NCBI GenBank assembly: GCA_028868995.1
Contig: JAGWTH010000003.1
Coordinates: forward strand, 1-64,000
Length of the DNA: 64,000 nt
Reading direction: 5' to 3'
DNA from: Burkholderiales bacterium
GTDB taxonomy: Bacteria; Pseudomonadota; Gammaproteobacteria; Burkholderiales; Burkholderiaceae_C
Shown here piece by piece: positions 19,460 to 32,229 of the stretch. The stretch's first letter is position 1. Each line of letters starts with the position of its first letter. Under the pieces are notes generated by a model. The model did not search any database and was not told the origin of the DNA. It was given only the letters and a program-made list of their open reading frames with translations. The position numbers were made by a program, and so were the translations under genes.

Positions 19460-19465
19460 TATAAT
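19460..19465 (+). promoter_or_regulatory. -10 box of the hemA promoter
   Basis: A perfect TATAAT, 7 bases before the hemA ATG, inside an AT-rich island (AGATCGAATTTTATAAT) unusual for this G+C-rich sequence. No good -35 at 17 bases is visible. With the usual 6-7 base distance, transcription would start at or next to the A of the ATG, giving a leaderless message. Confidence 0.55.
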
Positions 19466-19472
19466 CCGGGCC

Positions 19473-20744
19473 ATGGCAGTCTGGGCTCTGGGCATCAACC
19501 ACACGACGGCACCGCTGGACCTGCGGGGCCGCTTCGCGTTCGCCCTGGACCAGATCGAGCCGACGCTGCACGCGCTGCGCGACACGGTGGGCGCCCGCCT
19601 GGGCCGCCAGCCGGAGGCCGCCATCCTCTCGACCTGCAACCGCACCGAGATCTATTGCGCCGGCGCGCAGCCCGAGATCGACAGCACGGTGGAATGGCTC
19701 GCCCAGTCCGGCGGCGTGGCGCCGGGCCTGCTGCGCAGCCACGCCTACACCCTGCAGGACGCGGGCGTCGCCCGCCACGCCTTCCGGGTGGCCAGCGGCC
19801 TGGACTCCATGGTCCTGGGCGAGGCCCAGATCCTGGGCCAGCTGAAGGACGCCGTGCGCGTGGCCGACGAGGCGGGCGCCCTGGGCACCACCCTCAACCA
19901 GCTGTTCCAGCGCTCCTTCGCGGTCGCCAAGGAGGTCCGCACCGCCACCGAGATCGGCGCCCATTCCATCAGCATGTCGGCCGCCGCCGTGCGCCTGGCC
20001 GGCCAGCTGTTCGAGGACCTGTCCAAGGTCCGCGTTCTGTTCGTGGGCGCCGGCGAGATGATCGAGCTGGCGGCGACCCACTTCGCGGCGAAGAGCCCCC
20101 GGTCGATCGCCATCGCCAACCGCACGCTGGAGCGCGGCGAGAAGCTCGCCGGCCGCTTCGGCGGCGAGACCATGCGCCTGGCCGACCTGCCCGCCCGCCT
20201 GCACGAATTCGACGTGGTGGTCAGTTCCACCGCGAGCCAGCTGCCCATCATCGGCCTGGGCGCCGTGGAACGCGCGCTCAGGGCCCGCCGGCACCGTCCC
20301 ATGTTCATGGTGGACCTGGCGGTGCCGCGCGACATCGAGCCCGAGGTCAAGGCACTGGAGGACGTCTACCTGTACACGGTGGACGACCTGGCGCACGTGG
20401 TGCAGGCCGGGCATGCCAACCGCCAGGCCGCCGTGGCCCAGGCCGAGGCCATCATCGACGCCGGCGTCCAGAGCTTCGTGCACTGGCTGGACCAGCGCCA
20501 TGCCGTGCCCCTGATCCAGCAGCTGAACCTCCAGGCGGACGAATGGCGCGCCGCCGAACTGGCCCGGGCCCGCAAGCTGCTGGCCCGCGGCGAGGACGTC
20601 GAAGCCGTGCTGGATGCCCTGTCGCGGGGCCTCACCCAGAAGCTGCTGCACGGCGCCATGGCCGAACTGCGCGCAGGCGACGCCGACGCCCGCCAGCGCG
20701 CGTCGCAGGCGATCGAGCACTTCTTCCTGCGCAAGGAACGTTAG
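19473..20744 (+). CDS. hemA: Glutamyl-tRNA reductase
   Basis: A protein of 423 residues that reduces glutamyl-tRNA to glutamate-1-semialdehyde, the first committed step of tetrapyrrole synthesis by the C5 route. The N-terminus [15 protein letters not shown], the catalytic Cys (about 55) in [11 protein letters not shown], and [15 protein letters not shown] are all family signatures. A Rossmann NADPH part ([18 protein letters not shown]) and a C-terminal dimerisation helix follow. It heads a plus-strand run hemA-prfA-prmC, the same order as in Escherichia coli. The other heme genes hemC-D-X-Y are about 14 kb away. Confidence 0.97.
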   Translation: MAVWALGINHTTAPLDLRGRFAFALDQIEPTLHALRDTVGARLGRQPEAAILSTCNRTEIYCAGAQPEIDSTVEWLAQSGGVAPGLLRSHAYTLQDAGVARHAFRVASGLDSMVLGEAQILGQLKDAVRVADEAGALGTTLNQLFQRSFAVAKEVRTATEIGAHSISMSAAAVRLAGQLFEDLSKVRVLFVGAGEMIELAATHFAAKSPRSIAIANRTLERGEKLAGRFGGETMRLADLPARLHEFDVVVSSTASQLPIIGLGAVERALRARRHRPMFMVDLAVPRDIEPEVKALEDVYLYTVDDLAHVVQAGHANRQAAVAQAEAIIDAGVQSFVHWLDQRHAVPLIQQLNLQADEWRAAELARARKLLARGEDVEAVLDALSRGLTQKLLHGAMAELRAGDADARQRASQAIEHFFLRKER

Positions 20745-20845
20745 CGACGCGCGCCGCCGGCGCGCTCCCCTCCGTTTGGCGCCGGGCTTCCGCGTCGAGC
20801 GGCCGTCCTCCCCCGCTCAACGTTCAACGCCCACCCCCCATCCCA

Positions 20846-21943
20846 GTGAAACCCTTCCTCCGCCAGCAACTCGAGCGCTTCCCGGTCCGCCTGCAGGAGC
20901 TGGACTTCTACCTGTCGCAGCCCGAGGTGGTGAACGACATGGAGCGCTTCCGCGAGCTCACGCGCGAGCACGCCGAGGTGACCGAGGTGAACGGCGTCTT
21001 CCAGCGCTTCCTGCAGCGCGAGGGCGACCTGGCCCAGGCGCGCGAGATGCTCGACGACCCCGACCTGGCCGACATGGCGAAGGAGGAGATCGCCGCCCTC
21101 GACCAGGAGCTGCCGGCGCTCGAGAACGAGCTGCAGGCGCTGCTGCTGCCCCGGGACCCGGACGACGCGCGCAACGTCTTCCTGGAGATCCGCGCGGGCA
21201 CCGGCGGCGACGAGTCGGCCCTATTCGCCGGCGACCTGCTGCGCATGTACACCCGGTACGCCGAGCGCCAGGGCTGGCGCGCCGAGATCGTCAGCGAGAG
21301 CGAGGGCGAGGTCGGCGGCTACAAGGAAGTCGTGGTCCGCGTGGCGGGCGAAGGCGCCTACGGCAGGCTGAGGTTCGAGTCGGGCGGCCACCGAGTGCAG
21401 CGGGTGCCGGCCACCGAGAGCCAGGGCCGCATCCACACCAGCGCCTGCACGGTGGCGGCGCTGCCCGAGCCCGACGAGGCGGCGGCGGTGCAGATCAACC
21501 CGGCGGACCTGCGCATCGACACCTTCCGCGCCTCCGGCGCCGGCGGCCAGCACGTGAACAAGACCGATTCGGCCGTGCGCATCACGCACATCCCCACCGG
21601 CATCGTCGCCGAGTGCCAGGACGACCGCTCGCAGCACCGCAACAAGGCCCGGGCCCTGCAGGTGCTGGCCGCGCGCATCCAGGAGAAGGACCGCTCGGAG
21701 CGCGCCGCGAAGGAAGCGGCCACCCGCAAGGGCCTGATCGGCAGCGGCGACCGCTCCGACCGCATCCGCACCTACAACTTCCCGCAGGGCCGCGTCACCG
21801 ACCACCGCATCAACCTCACGCTGTACAAGCTGGACAAGGTCATGGAGGGCGAGCTCGACGAGATCGTCGCCGCCCTGCTGCTGGCCCGCCGGGCCGAGCA
21901 GCTGGAGGAGCTGGAGGTCGGCCTGGGCGCCGCGCGCACGTGA
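20846..21943 (+). CDS. prfA: Peptide chain release factor 1
   Basis: A protein of 365 residues that terminates translation at UAA and UAG. The RF1-specific codon-recognition tripeptide PAT is at 188-190 (RVPATES) and the peptidyl-transfer GGQ motif is at 233-235 ([10 protein letters not shown]), the same positions as in Escherichia coli. The GTG at 20846 gives the usual [11 protein letters not shown] start. The open frame extends upstream within the 101-base gap after hemA, but without conserved residues. The stop overlaps prmC, whose product methylates the GGQ glutamine. Confidence 0.97.
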   Translation: MKPFLRQQLERFPVRLQELDFYLSQPEVVNDMERFRELTREHAEVTEVNGVFQRFLQREGDLAQAREMLDDPDLADMAKEEIAALDQELPALENELQALLLPRDPDDARNVFLEIRAGTGGDESALFAGDLLRMYTRYAERQGWRAEIVSESEGEVGGYKEVVVRVAGEGAYGRLRFESGGHRVQRVPATESQGRIHTSACTVAALPEPDEAAAVQINPADLRIDTFRASGAGGQHVNKTDSAVRITHIPTGIVAECQDDRSQHRNKARALQVLAARIQEKDRSERAAKEAATRKGLIGSGDRSDRIRTYNFPQGRVTDHRINLTLYKLDKVMEGELDEIVAALLLARRAEQLEELEVGLGAART

Positions 21944-22764
21944 ACCTGCGGGACGTCCTCGCCGCCGCACAAGGCCTCGGGCTGGACCGGCTGGATGCGC
22001 AACTGCTGCTGCTGCACGTGCTGGGCCGCGGGCCGGGCGAGCGCGCCTGGCTGCTGGCGCATGACACCGACGCGCTGGCGGACGGGACGCACGAGCGCTT
22101 CCTGGCGCTGTGCCGCCGGCGGGCGGACGGCGAGCCGGTGGCCTACCTCACCGGCGAAAAGGAGTTCCACGGCCTGCCGCTGCGGGTGGACGCCCGCGTG
22201 CTCGTGCCGCGGCCGGACACCGAGGCGATCGTGGACTGGGCGCTGGACCTGCTGCGCGGCCGCGCCGCGCCGCGGGTGATCGACCTGGGCACCGGCAGCG
22301 GCGCGATCGCCCTGGCGATCGCCTCGGCCCGACCCGACGCCCGGGTGGAGGCGGTGGACCGCAGCGCCGATGCCCTGGCGGTCGCCCGGGCCAATGCGCA
22401 GCGGCTGGGGCTGGCCGTGAAGTTCCGCCAGGCCAGCTGGCTGGAGGGCGCCGGCGAGTACGACCTGATCGTCGGCAATCCGCCCTATGTGGCCGAGGCC
22501 GACCCGCACCTGCCCGCCCTGCGGCACGAGCCGCGGTCGGCGCTGGTTGCCGGCCCCGACGGGCTCGACGACCTGCGCGCCATCGTCGCCGCCGCCCCCG
22601 CGCACCTCGCGCCGGGCGGCTGGCTGCTGCTGGAGCACGGCTGGGACCAGGCCGAGGCGGTGCGCACCCTGCTGCGCGCCGCCGGCCTGGCTGAAGTGAC
22701 CAGCCGGACCGACCTGGCGGGCATTGCCCGCTGCTCCGGCGGCCGCCGGCTTGAACTGGGATAA
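21940..22764 (+). CDS. prmC: Release factor glutamine N5-methyltransferase
   Basis: A protein of 274 residues that methylates the Gln of the GGQ motif in RF1 and RF2. The catalytic NPPY is at 180-183 ([14 protein letters not shown]) and the SAM-binding loop [14 protein letters not shown] is near 115-128. The N-terminal helical domain contains [16 protein letters not shown]. The GTG start overlaps the prfA stop (GTGA, 21940-21943), so translation is coupled to its own substrate's gene. Confidence 0.96.
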   Translation: MNLRDVLAAAQGLGLDRLDAQLLLLHVLGRGPGERAWLLAHDTDALADGTHERFLALCRRRADGEPVAYLTGEKEFHGLPLRVDARVLVPRPDTEAIVDWALDLLRGRAAPRVIDLGTGSGAIALAIASARPDARVEAVDRSADALAVARANAQRLGLAVKFRQASWLEGAGEYDLIVGNPPYVAEADPHLPALRHEPRSALVAGPDGLDDLRAIVAAAPAHLAPGGWLLLEHGWDQAEAVRTLLRAAGLAEVTSRTDLAGIARCSGGRRLELG

Positions 22765-22808
22765 TCCGGCGCCAGATCAGTGCATTACCTGCCCAGGAGA
22801 GAATTCCC

Positions 22809-23132
22809 ATGAGCGACGTCCAGCAACGCATTGCCGACCTGGTCCAGAACAGCGAGGTCCTGCTGTTCATGAAGGGCAACGCGTCCTTCCCCATGTGCGG
22901 CTTCTCCGGCCGCGCCGTGCAGATCCTCAAGGCCTGCGGCGTCGACCCGAAGCAGCTGAAGACCGTCAACGTGCTCGAGGACGACGAGATCCGCCAGGGC
23001 ATCAAGGAATTCAGCAACTGGCCCACCATCCCGCAGCTGTACGTGCGCGGCGAATTCATCGGCGGCTCGGACATCATGATGGAGATGTACCAGAGCGGCG
23101 AGCTGCAGCAGGTCCTGGGCGCCCAGTCCTGA
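22809..23132 (+). CDS. grxD: Monothiol glutaredoxin Grx4 type
   Basis: A protein of 107 residues. The CGFS active site (Cys30-Ser33 in FPMCGFSG), preceded by MKG, marks a class II monothiol glutaredoxin. [19 protein letters not shown] forms the glutathione-binding part. Such proteins carry [2Fe-2S] clusters, often with a BolA partner, which is not seen here. AGGAGAG lies before the ATG. A GATAAT at 22760-22765 in the prmC end may be its -10 box. Confidence 0.95.
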   Translation: MSDVQQRIADLVQNSEVLLFMKGNASFPMCGFSGRAVQILKACGVDPKQLKTVNVLEDDEIRQGIKEFSNWPTIPQLYVRGEFIGGSDIMMEMYQSGELQQVLGAQS

Positions 23133-23258
23133 CCCGCAAGCTGGCGCGCCGCGCGCGTCAGCACTCCACCCCCGCGGCTGCCAGCAGCCCCTCCTCCCCG
23201 CGATGCCTGTCGACTCCTGCCGACAGGTGCGCACGCGTGCGGCGCACCCCATTGATGG

Positions 23259-23275
23259 CTGGCACGACCTATGCT
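23259..23275 (+). promoter_or_regulatory. Candidate sigma-54 (RpoN) promoter
   Basis: CTGGCACGACCTATGCT matches the -24/-12 consensus YTGGCACGRNNNTTGCW at 16 of 17 positions. GG (23261-23262) and GC (23273-23274) are exactly 10 bases apart. The expected start would be near 23286, 25 bases before the ATG of the AAA ATPase gene at 23311. No activator gene is adjacent. Confidence 0.65.
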
Positions 23276-23310
23276 GGAATGAACGGCACAGTCGTTGAAG
23301 GAGCCGGCCG

Positions 23311-24306
23311 ATGCCATCGCACAGCCTCGTACCGCACAGCCCGGGCCTGAAGCTGCCCATCGCCAACCTGCGCAGCGTGTTCCGCCCGCACGACGTGGAA
23401 CGCAAGCTGGCCAAGCTGCCGGCGCGCGACCACGAGAACCTGCGGGCCACCTACGAGCGCATGCTCGAGCGAGGCCCCGAGCGCTTCCAGGTCAAGCCCA
23501 GCGGCGTCCCGGAGATGACGCCGCTCTATGAACAGCTGCCCAACTTCACCGAGGCGCTGGACGACATCAAGCGCCACGTCGCGCTGGCCCAGGATGCCGG
23601 CGACGGCATCGAGATCACGCCCATGCTGCTGCTGGGCCCGCCGGGCATAGGCAAGACCCACTTCGCGCGGCAGCTGGCCGACCTGCTGGGCACCGGCATG
23701 AACCTGGTGCCCATGAGCTCCATGACCGCGGGCTGGCTGCTGTCGGGAGCCTCCTCGCAGTGGAAGGGCGCCAAGCCGGGGAAGGTGTTCGAGGCGCTGG
23801 TGGACGGCCAGTACGCCAACCCGGTGATCGTCGTCGACGAGATCGACAAGGCGAGCGCCGACGCCCAGTACGATCCGCTCGGCTCCCTCTACAGCCTGCT
23901 GGAGCACGACACGGCCGGGACCTTCATGGACGAATTCGCCGAGGTGGCGATCGACGCCAGCCAGGTGATCTGGATCATGACGGCCAACGACGAGCGCGCG
24001 CTTCCCGAGCCGATCCTCAACCGCATGAACGTGTTCGAGATCGACCCGCCCACCCACGAGCAGGCGCGCGGCATCGCCCGCAACCTGTACCGCGCGATCC
24101 GCGGCGAGCACGGCTGGGGCCGGCGCTTCGCGGAGGAGCCGGGCGACGAGGTGCTGGACCTGCTGGCGGTGCTGGCGCCGCGCGAGATGCGCCGCGCGCT
24201 CATGACCGGCTTCGGCAACTCGCGGCTGGCGGGGCGCGAGGCGATCGCGGCGGAAGACCTGCCCAGGGGCGGGGCCGGCAAGGCCCGCATGGGGTTCCTC
24301 CAGTAG
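23311..24306 (+). CDS. AAA-family ATPase, Lon-like ATPase module without protease domain
   Basis: A protein of 331 residues. Walker [10 protein letters not shown] is at 109-117, Walker B VIVVDEID at 173-178 and following, the sensor-1 Asn about 226 ([17 protein letters not shown]) and an arginine finger about 238. The arrangement around Walker A and the [23 protein letters not shown] loop resemble the ATPase core of Lon. No Ser-Lys protease domain and no Lon N-domain are present. A stand-alone chaperone-like or remodelling ATPase is likely; the client is unknown. AAGGAG lies 8 bases before the ATG, and a near-consensus sigma-54 promoter lies upstream. It is monocistronic, with a convergent neighbour. 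Confidence 0.8.
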   Translation: MPSHSLVPHSPGLKLPIANLRSVFRPHDVERKLAKLPARDHENLRATYERMLERGPERFQVKPSGVPEMTPLYEQLPNFTEALDDIKRHVALAQDAGDGIEITPMLLLGPPGIGKTHFARQLADLLGTGMNLVPMSSMTAGWLLSGASSQWKGAKPGKVFEALVDGQYANPVIVVDEIDKASADAQYDPLGSLYSLLEHDTAGTFMDEFAEVAIDASQVIWIMTANDERALPEPILNRMNVFEIDPPTHEQARGIARNLYRAIRGEHGWGRRFAEEPGDEVLDLLAVLAPREMRRALMTGFGNSRLAGREAIAAEDLPRGGAGKARMGFLQ

Positions 24307-24328
24307 GCCTCGCGCGGCGGGGTTCCCT

Positions 24329-25003
24329 TCAGGACCCGCCCGGCAACGGCGTCCCCGGCGCCGGCGGCAGCTCGCGCGGCCCGCGCTCCTTCCACTCCCA
24401 GGCCTTCGTCGCCGCGAACACCGCGTTGGGGTACTGCGGCCGGCCGCGGCTGCCGTTGTAGCGGCCCAGGGCCATGAACAGGTCCCCCTTCTCCTGGTCC
24501 AGGTAATGGCGCAGGATGACGCAGCCGAAGCGCAGGTTGGTCTGCATCTGGAACAGGCTGGACGGGTCGCCGTTGCCGATCAGCCGGGTCCAGAAGGGCA
24601 TCACCTGCATGTAGCCGCGCGCGCCCGCCGGGCTCACGGCGAACTTGCGGAAGTTGCTCTCCACCTGGATCAGGCCCAGCACCATGCCGGTTTCCAGGCC
24701 GGCGCGCCGGCTCTCGTACCAGGCGGTCTGCAGGAAGTCGCGCCGCTCGTTCCAGTCCGGCTTGCGGGAGAACAGGCGGCGGCTCATGGTGCCCAGCCAG
24801 CGCAGGTAGCGCAGGCGCTGGTCGATGTCGGTGAACTCCGGCACCGGCGGCGCGTCGTAGGCGATGGCCGCGCTCAGCGCGCTGCGCACGGCGTCGGCGA
24901 GCGGCTCCTCCACCTGGGCGCCGGCGCGCGCGGCCGGCATGCCCGCCAGCCAGAGCCCCGCGCCGGCGAGCGCCGGCAGCAGGCAGGCGCGCCGCGTGGT
25001 CAC
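24329..25003 (-). CDS. Lytic transglycosylase, SLT (Slt70/MltC-like) domain
   Basis: A protein of 224 residues with an N-terminal signal sequence (about 1-27, [24 protein letters not shown]). The goose-lysozyme-like SLT domain holds the catalytic Glu115 in [25 protein letters not shown] and [10 protein letters not shown]. It cleaves peptidoglycan glycan strands in the periplasm, forming 1,6-anhydro ends. The GTG start overlaps the proS stop (GTGA, 25000-25003), so it is translated from the proS message. No lipobox is clear, so a soluble periplasmic form is likely. Confidence 0.9.
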   Translation of the reverse strand: MTTRRACLLPALAGAGLWLAGMPAARAGAQVEEPLADAVRSALSAAIAYDAPPVPEFTDIDQRLRYLRWLGTMSRRLFSRKPDWNERRDFLQTAWYESRRAGLETGMVLGLIQVESNFRKFAVSPAGARGYMQVMPFWTRLIGNGDPSSLFQMQTNLRFGCVILRHYLDQEKGDLFMALGRYNGSRGRPQYPNAVFAATKAWEWKERGPRELPPAPGTPLPGGS

Positions 25004-26745
25004 GCGGCCAGCCGCCCCCGCAGGAAGGCGGCGATCTCGCTGGCGGCGATCTTCGTGGCCGCGCTGTCGCGGCGGTGCTGGTACTCCACCTGGCCCTCCT
25101 TCAGGCCGCGGTCGGAGATCACCACGCGGTGGGGCACGCCGATGAGCTCCCAGTCCGCGAACATGGCGCCGGGGCGCTCGCCCCGGTCGTCCAGCATCAC
25201 GTCGACGCCGGCGGCGGCCAGCTCGTCGTGCAGCGCCTGCGCGGCGGACTTCACCTCCGCGCTGCGGTCCATGCCGATCGGGCAGATCACCACCGTGAAG
25301 GGCGCGATCGCGTCCGGCCAGATGATCCCGCGCTCGTCGTGGTTCTGCTCGATGGCCGCGGCCGGCAGGCGGGTGATGCCGATGCCGTAACAGCCCATCT
25401 CGAACACCTTGGGCTTGCCGTCCTCGTCGAGGAAGGTGGCGTTCATCGCCTTGGAGTACTTGGTGCCCAGGTAGAAGATGTGGCCGACCTCGATGCCGCG
25501 CTCGATCGCCAGCCGCCCCTTGCCGTCCGGCGACGGGTCCCCCTCGACCACGTTGCGGATGTCGGCCACGGCGTCGGGCTCGGGCAGGTCGCGGCCCCAG
25601 TTCACCCCCGTGAGGTGATAGCCCTCCTCGTTGGCCCCGCAGATCCAGTCGGCCATCACCGCCACCTCGCGGTCGGCGACCACCTTGAGCTTCTGCTTCA
25701 GGCCGATGGGGCCCAGGTAGCCGGGCTTGGTGCCGAAATGCGCCTCGATCTCCGCCACGGTGGCGAAGCGGAAGCCGGCGTCCAGGCCCGGGACCTTGCC
25801 CACCTTGATCTCGTTCATGTCGTGGTCGCCGCGCACCAGCAGCAGCCAGACCTGCGTGGACTCGATGCCGCCCTGGGCGTCCATCCGGTCGGTGGCCAGC
25901 ACCAGCGATTTCACGGTGCTGGCCAGGGGGACCTTCAGCAGGTCGGCCACCTCCTGGCAGGTGCTCCTGCCGGGCGTGGGCACCTTCTGCAGGGCCTGGG
26001 CGGCGGCGCCGCGCGGACCCTGGGGGGCCAGCGCCTCGGCCTTCTCCATGTTGGCCGCGTAATCGCTGTCGGGGCAGTAGACGATGGCGTCCTCCCCCGT
26101 GGCGGCGATCACCTGGAACTCCTCGGACAGGTCGCCGCCGATGGCGCCGCTGTCGGCGGCCACCGCCCGGTAGCGCAGGCCGAAGCGGTCGAAGATGCGG
26201 CGGTAGGTGGCCGCCATGACCTCGTAGCTCCGCTTGGCGCCGTCATGGTCGCGGTCGAAGCTGTAGGCGTCCTTCATGATGAACTCGCGCCCGCGCATCA
26301 GGCCGAAGCGCGGCCGGCGCTCGTCCCGGAACTTGGTCTGGACCTGGTACAGGTTCTTCGGCAGCTGCTTGTAGCTGCGCAGCTCCTGGCGGGCGATGTC
26401 GGTGACGACCTCCTCGCTGGTGGGCTGGACGACGAAATCGCGCTCGTGCCGGTCCTTGATCCGCAGCAGCTCGGGCCCCATCTTGTCGAAGCGGCCGGTC
26501 TCCTGCCACAGCTCCGCCGGCTGCACGACCGGCATGGTGCACTCCACCGCGCCGGCGCGGTCCATCTCCTCGCGGACGATGGCCTCCACCTTGCGGATCA
26601 CCCGCAGGCCCATGGGCATGTAGGTGTAGATGCCGGCGCCCAGCTTCTTGATCATGCCGGCGCGGGTCATCAGCCGGTGGCTGGCGACTTCGGCGTCGGC
26701 GGGGGCTTCCTTCAGGGTGGAAATCAGGAACTGGGAGGCTCTCAT
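25000..26745 (-). CDS. proS: Prolyl-tRNA synthetase
   Basis: A protein of 581 residues of class II, bacterial type. Motif 1 is around [15 protein letters not shown], motif 2 is [25 protein letters not shown], and motif 3 is in [17 protein letters not shown]. The editing (INS) domain, which clears mischarged Ala-tRNA, lies between motifs 2 and 3 (about 225-390). The C-terminal anticodon-binding domain ends in [10 protein letters not shown]. It is divergent from rppH. A tRNA-Pro(CGG) gene is also in the window, at 32113. Confidence 0.97.
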   Translation of the reverse strand: MRASQFLISTLKEAPADAEVASHRLMTRAGMIKKLGAGIYTYMPMGLRVIRKVEAIVREEMDRAGAVECTMPVVQPAELWQETGRFDKMGPELLRIKDRHERDFVVQPTSEEVVTDIARQELRSYKQLPKNLYQVQTKFRDERRPRFGLMRGREFIMKDAYSFDRDHDGAKRSYEVMAATYRRIFDRFGLRYRAVAADSGAIGGDLSEEFQVIAATGEDAIVYCPDSDYAANMEKAEALAPQGPRGAAAQALQKVPTPGRSTCQEVADLLKVPLASTVKSLVLATDRMDAQGGIESTQVWLLLVRGDHDMNEIKVGKVPGLDAGFRFATVAEIEAHFGTKPGYLGPIGLKQKLKVVADREVAVMADWICGANEEGYHLTGVNWGRDLPEPDAVADIRNVVEGDPSPDGKGRLAIERGIEVGHIFYLGTKYSKAMNATFLDEDGKPKVFEMGCYGIGITRLPAAAIEQNHDERGIIWPDAIAPFTVVICPIGMDRSAEVKSAAQALHDELAAAGVDVMLDDRGERPGAMFADWELIGVPHRVVISDRGLKEGQVEYQHRRDSAATKIAASEIAAFLRGRLAA

Positions 26746-26837
26746 CGAAATGGGCGGGGAGGTGGCAGGGACTGGCCCTTCCAGCGCGCGGGGGCGCCAT
26801 GTATCATGGGCTCAGTTCAAAGATTTGGGGTGAGATT

Positions 26838-27485
26838 ATGCTGGACCGGGACGGCTTCAGGCCCAACGTCGGCATTATCCTGCTCAACCAGAAAAACCAG
26901 GTGTTCTGGGGCAAGCGCATCCGGACGCACAGCTGGCAGTTCCCGCAGGGCGGGATCGACCGCGGCGAGAGCCCGGAGCAGGCGATGTTCCGGGAGCTGC
27001 ACGAGGAAATCGGGTTGATGCCGGAGCACGTACGCATCGTCGCGCGCACCCGCGACTGGCTGCGCTACGAGGTGCCCGAGCGCTACATCCGGCGCGACGC
27101 CCGCGGGCATTACAGGGGACAGAAGCAGATCTGGTTCCTGCTGCAGCTGATGGGGCAGGACCACAACCTCAACCTGCGCGCCACCGACCATCCGGAGTTC
27201 GACGCCTGGCGCTGGAACGACTACTGGGTCCCGCTGGACGTGGTGGTGGAGTTCAAGCGGGGCGTCTACGAGATGGCCCTGCGCGAGCTGGCCCGCTTCC
27301 TGCCCCGCAACGACCACCGCAACCGCTACCTGCGCAGCGGCATGCGCACGCGCGAGCACGAGCCCGGGCCGAACGAGTCCCACCCCGGCCCCTTGCCCGG
27401 CATGGAACTGCCGCCGGGCGCCACCTTCGAACCCAACCCGCAGGGGCGCGACGCGTCCGCTGCAGAACGCAAGCATGCTTCGTAG
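26838..27485 (+). CDS. rppH: RNA pyrophosphohydrolase
   Basis: A protein of 215 residues that removes pyrophosphate from the 5' end of mRNAs and so opens them to RNase E. The Nudix box [23 protein letters not shown] lies at 38-60 and WQFPQGG precedes it. [31 protein letters not shown] completes the RppH domain. The C-terminal ~55 residues are a basic, Pro-rich extension usual in Burkholderiales. The ATG at 26838 has GGGGTGAG upstream, and an upstream in-frame ATG at 26799 lacks conserved residues. It overlaps the next gene by 11 bases. Confidence 0.94.
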   Translation: MLDRDGFRPNVGIILLNQKNQVFWGKRIRTHSWQFPQGGIDRGESPEQAMFRELHEEIGLMPEHVRIVARTRDWLRYEVPERYIRRDARGHYRGQKQIWFLLQLMGQDHNLNLRATDHPEFDAWRWNDYWVPLDVVVEFKRGVYEMALRELARFLPRNDHRNRYLRSGMRTREHEPGPNESHPGPLPGMELPPGATFEPNPQGRDASAAERKHAS

Positions 27486-28026
27486 TCTCCTGGCGCTGGC
27501 CCTGGCCGGCGCGCTTTCCGCCGCTTCGGCGACGGAACCGTATGCCCCGCCCGGCACCCCCGACAACACCGGCAACATCCCCGACACGCCCGAGTGGAAG
27601 GAGATCGCGGCGCCCCCGCCACCGCCGCTGCGCACCAGCGGCCTGCTGCCCATGGATGTCACCGGCACCACGATGCGCTTCGGCATCGACCCGGCCTCGG
27701 TGCAGGTGGGCCGCGACGGGGTCGTCCGCTACGTGGTCGTGGCGACCAGTCCCTCGGGCGTGGTCAACGCCATGTACGAGGGGATCAACTGCAGCGCCAG
27801 CCAGGTGAAGGTGTACGCCTACCACAACCCGGACAGCGGGTGGCAGCCGGCCACGCAGCCGAAGTGGCAGCCCCTGCGCGGCAACCCGCCCATGCGCCAC
27901 AGCCTCTCGCTGGCGCAGAGCGGGGTGTGCCTCGGGGACGCGCCCAACGGGTCGGCGGCGCAGATCGTGCAGGACCTCCGGTCCCCGGTCGAGCGACGGT
28001 TCGGGCGCGGCGGGACCAACCGGTAA
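27475..28026 (+). CDS. CNP1-like family exported protein
   Basis: A protein of 183 residues with a cleavable signal peptide (about 1-19, [18 protein letters not shown]). The mature part has a Pro-rich start and the CNP1-like domain: [40 protein letters not shown], and [20 protein letters not shown]. The family is named after a neisserial protein and its function is not established. Two cysteines could form a disulfide in the periplasm. It is translated from the rppH message by an 11-base overlap, an association that is widespread in Burkholderiales as far as I recall. Confidence 0.82.
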   Translation: MLRSLLALALAGALSAASATEPYAPPGTPDNTGNIPDTPEWKEIAAPPPPPLRTSGLLPMDVTGTTMRFGIDPASVQVGRDGVVRYVVVATSPSGVVNAMYEGINCSASQVKVYAYHNPDSGWQPATQPKWQPLRGNPPMRHSLSLAQSGVCLGDAPNGSAAQIVQDLRSPVERRFGRGGTNR

Positions 28027-28063
28027 GGCCCCTGGCGGCCCTGGTCGCCCCGGGCTCCCGCCC

Positions 28064-30598
<2,535 letters not shown>

Positions 30599-30610
30599 TT
30601 CCCGTTCTCC

Positions 30611-30922
30611 TTAGCCGGCGATCGCACCGATCTGGAGCTCGGTGTACTGCTGGCGATGGCCCTGGTGCTTCTGGTAGTGCTTGCGACGGCGCAGCTTGAA
30701 GATGCGCACCTTGTCGTGCTTGCCGTGCGCCACGACCGTGGCTTTCACCGTGGCACCGGACACCAGGGGGACGCCGACCTTCAGGTCGCCGCCGTTGCCG
30801 ACGGCGAGCACCTGGTCGAACGTGATTTCCTGGCCGATGTCCGCAGCAATCTGTTCTACCTTGATCTTGTCGCCGGAAGCAACGCGATACTGCTTGCCAC
30901 CGGTTTTTATGACCGCGTACAT
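30611..30922 (-). CDS. rplU: 50S ribosomal protein L21
   Basis: A protein of 103 residues with [14 protein letters not shown] at the start and [18 protein letters not shown] near the end, both diagnostic. The ATG at 30922 is the family start; the frame is open upstream without similarity. It heads rplU-rpmA behind a clear sigma-70 promoter at 30998-31026. Confidence 0.98.
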   Translation of the reverse strand: MYAVIKTGGKQYRVASGDKIKVEQIAADIGQEITFDQVLAVGNGGDLKVGVPLVSGATVKATVVAHGKHDKVRIFKLRRRKHYQKHQGHRQQYTELQIGAIAG

Positions 30923-30997
30923 GGTTGTGACCTCACTTGGGATGCCCCCTTTTCGAGGGCCTGTGACCTCCCCGGACGGATTTCCGGGAAGCCCGCG

Positions 30998-31026
30998 ACT
31001 ATAACATAGTTCGTAGTCACTCACAA
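30998..31026 (-). promoter_or_regulatory. Sigma-70 promoter of rplU-rpmA
   Basis: On the minus strand there is a -35 TTGTGA (31021-31026), a spacer of exactly 17 bases, and a -10 TATAGT (30998-31003), all in an AT-rich island. The predicted start is near 30991, leaving a leader of about 70 bases before rplU, long enough for regulation. Confidence 0.8.
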
Positions 31027-31067
31027 GGAACCGGCCCACCGGGCCCGGGAGGGGGCGGGGGCCTTCC

Positions 31068-31073
31068 TATAAT
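31068..31073 (+). promoter_or_regulatory. -10 box of the ispB promoter
   Basis: A perfect TATAAT 25 bases before the TTG start of ispB. The upstream 17-base position is G-rich and no -35 is recognisable. Confidence 0.5.
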
Positions 31074-31098
31074 CCCGCAACTCCCGCGGATCCCTGCC

Positions 31099-32082
31099 TT
31101 GACCGACTCCTCCCCCAGCGCCACCTCCGTCCTCTCCCTGATCGCGGAAGACATGCGCGAGGTGGACGCCGTCATCGGCCGCCGCCTGGACTCGGGGGTG
31201 CCGCTGGTGGGCGAGGTCTCCCGCTACATCATCTCCTCCGGCGGCAAGCGCCTGCGGCCGGCCCTGCTGCTGCTGGTGTGCGGCGCGCTCGGCTGGCGCG
31301 GCGAACAGCGCTTCAACCTGGCGGCGGTGGTCGAATTCATCCATACCGCCACCCTGCTGCACGACGACGTGGTCGACGAGTCCACGCTGCGCCGCGGCCG
31401 GGCCACGGCCAACGAGCACTTCGGCAACCCGGCCAGCGTTCTGGTGGGCGACTTCCTCTATTCGCGGGCCTTCCAGATGATGCTGGACGCGCACGACATG
31501 CGCGTCATGGAGATCCTCGCCGACGCCACCAACGTGATCGCCGAGGGCGAGGTCATGCAGCTGATGAACATGCACGACCCCGGCCTGGACGAGGCGGCGT
31601 ACCTGCAGGTGATCCGCTCCAAGACGGCCAAGCTGTTCGAGGCGAGCGCCCGCCTGGGCGCGGTGCTCGCGCGCACCTCGCCGGCCATCGAGGCCGCCTG
31701 CGCCGGCTACGGCCAGGCGCTGGGCACCGCGTTCCAGGTGATCGACGACGTGCTCGATTACGCGGGCGCGGCCGAGGAGATGGGCAAGAACCTGGGCGAC
31801 GACCTGCGCGAGGGCAAGGTGACGCTGCCCCTGATCGCCGCCATGCGCCGCGGCAGCGAGGAGCAGCGCGCGCTGATCCGCCGCGCCATCGAGACCGGCG
31901 ACCTGGGCGAGCTCGATCACGTGGTGGCCATCGTTCGCGCCACCGGGGCGCTGGAAGTGGCCCAGGACGCGGCCGCGGCCGAAGCGCGGCGCGCGATGTC
32001 AGCCGCCGAACAGCTACCGGCGAATGAGTACTCGCGGGCTTTGGTACAATTGGCGGCTTCGCTGCTTGCGCGGCGCAACTGA
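31099..32082 (+). CDS. ispB: Octaprenyl (polyprenyl) diphosphate synthase
   Basis: A protein of 327 residues that builds the side chain of ubiquinone. The two Asp-rich motifs are LLHDDVVDES (Asp89, Asp90, Asp93) and QVIDDVLDY (Asp216, Asp217, Asp220), with GGKRLRPALLLL upstream. Chain length cannot be read from sequence by eye; Burkholderiales usually make Q8. The start is a TTG at 31099. It diverges from rplU, the arrangement also found in Escherichia coli, and a tRNA gene follows. Confidence 0.94.
   Translation: MTDSSPSATSVLSLIAEDMREVDAVIGRRLDSGVPLVGEVSRYIISSGGKRLRPALLLLVCGALGWRGEQRFNLAAVVEFIHTATLLHDDVVDESTLRRGRATANEHFGNPASVLVGDFLYSRAFQMMLDAHDMRVMEILADATNVIAEGEVMQLMNMHDPGLDEAAYLQVIRSKTAKLFEASARLGAVLARTSPAIEAACAGYGQALGTAFQVIDDVLDYAGAAEEMGKNLGDDLREGKVTLPLIAAMRRGSEEQRALIRRAIETGDLGELDHVVAIVRATGALEVAQDAAAAEARRAMSAAEQLPANEYSRALVQLAASLLARRN
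32045..32050 (+). promoter_or_regulatory. Possible -10 box for tRNA-Pro inside the ispB end
   Basis: TTGGTACAAT carries a TACAAT hexamer 63 bases before the tRNA. No good -35 is seen at 17 bases. It is a weak candidate that would let the tRNA be made apart from ispB. Confidence 0.25.
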
Positions 32083-32112
32083 GGACCTCAGGACGCGACG
32101 CAAGCCAGCCGA

Positions 32113-32189
32113 CGGGGTGTAGCTTAGCCTGGTAGAGCGCTACGTTCGGGACGTAGAGGCCGGAGGTTCGAATCCTCTCACCCCGACCA
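32113..32189 (+). tRNA. tRNA-Pro (anticodon CGG)
   Basis: A 77-base cloverleaf. The acceptor stem CGGGGTG pairs with CACCCCG, followed by A and an encoded CCA. The anticodon stem CTACG/CGTAG encloses the loop TTCGGGA, so the anticodon is CGG and reads CCG proline codons, which are very common in this sequence. The T arm is GGAGG-TTCGAAT-CCTCT. It is followed by a terminator at 32201. Confidence 0.96.
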
Positions 32190-32200
32190 GGAACCCTCGG

Positions 32201-32229
32201 AAACAGCACCCTCGCGGTGCTGTTTTCGT
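32201..32229 (+). terminator. Intrinsic terminator of tRNA-Pro
   Basis: AAACAGCACC and GGTGCTGTTT form a perfect 10-base stem around CTCGC, followed by a T-rich TTTCGTTT. The ~235 bases from here to pilB hold no convincing gene or promoter. Confidence 0.85.
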
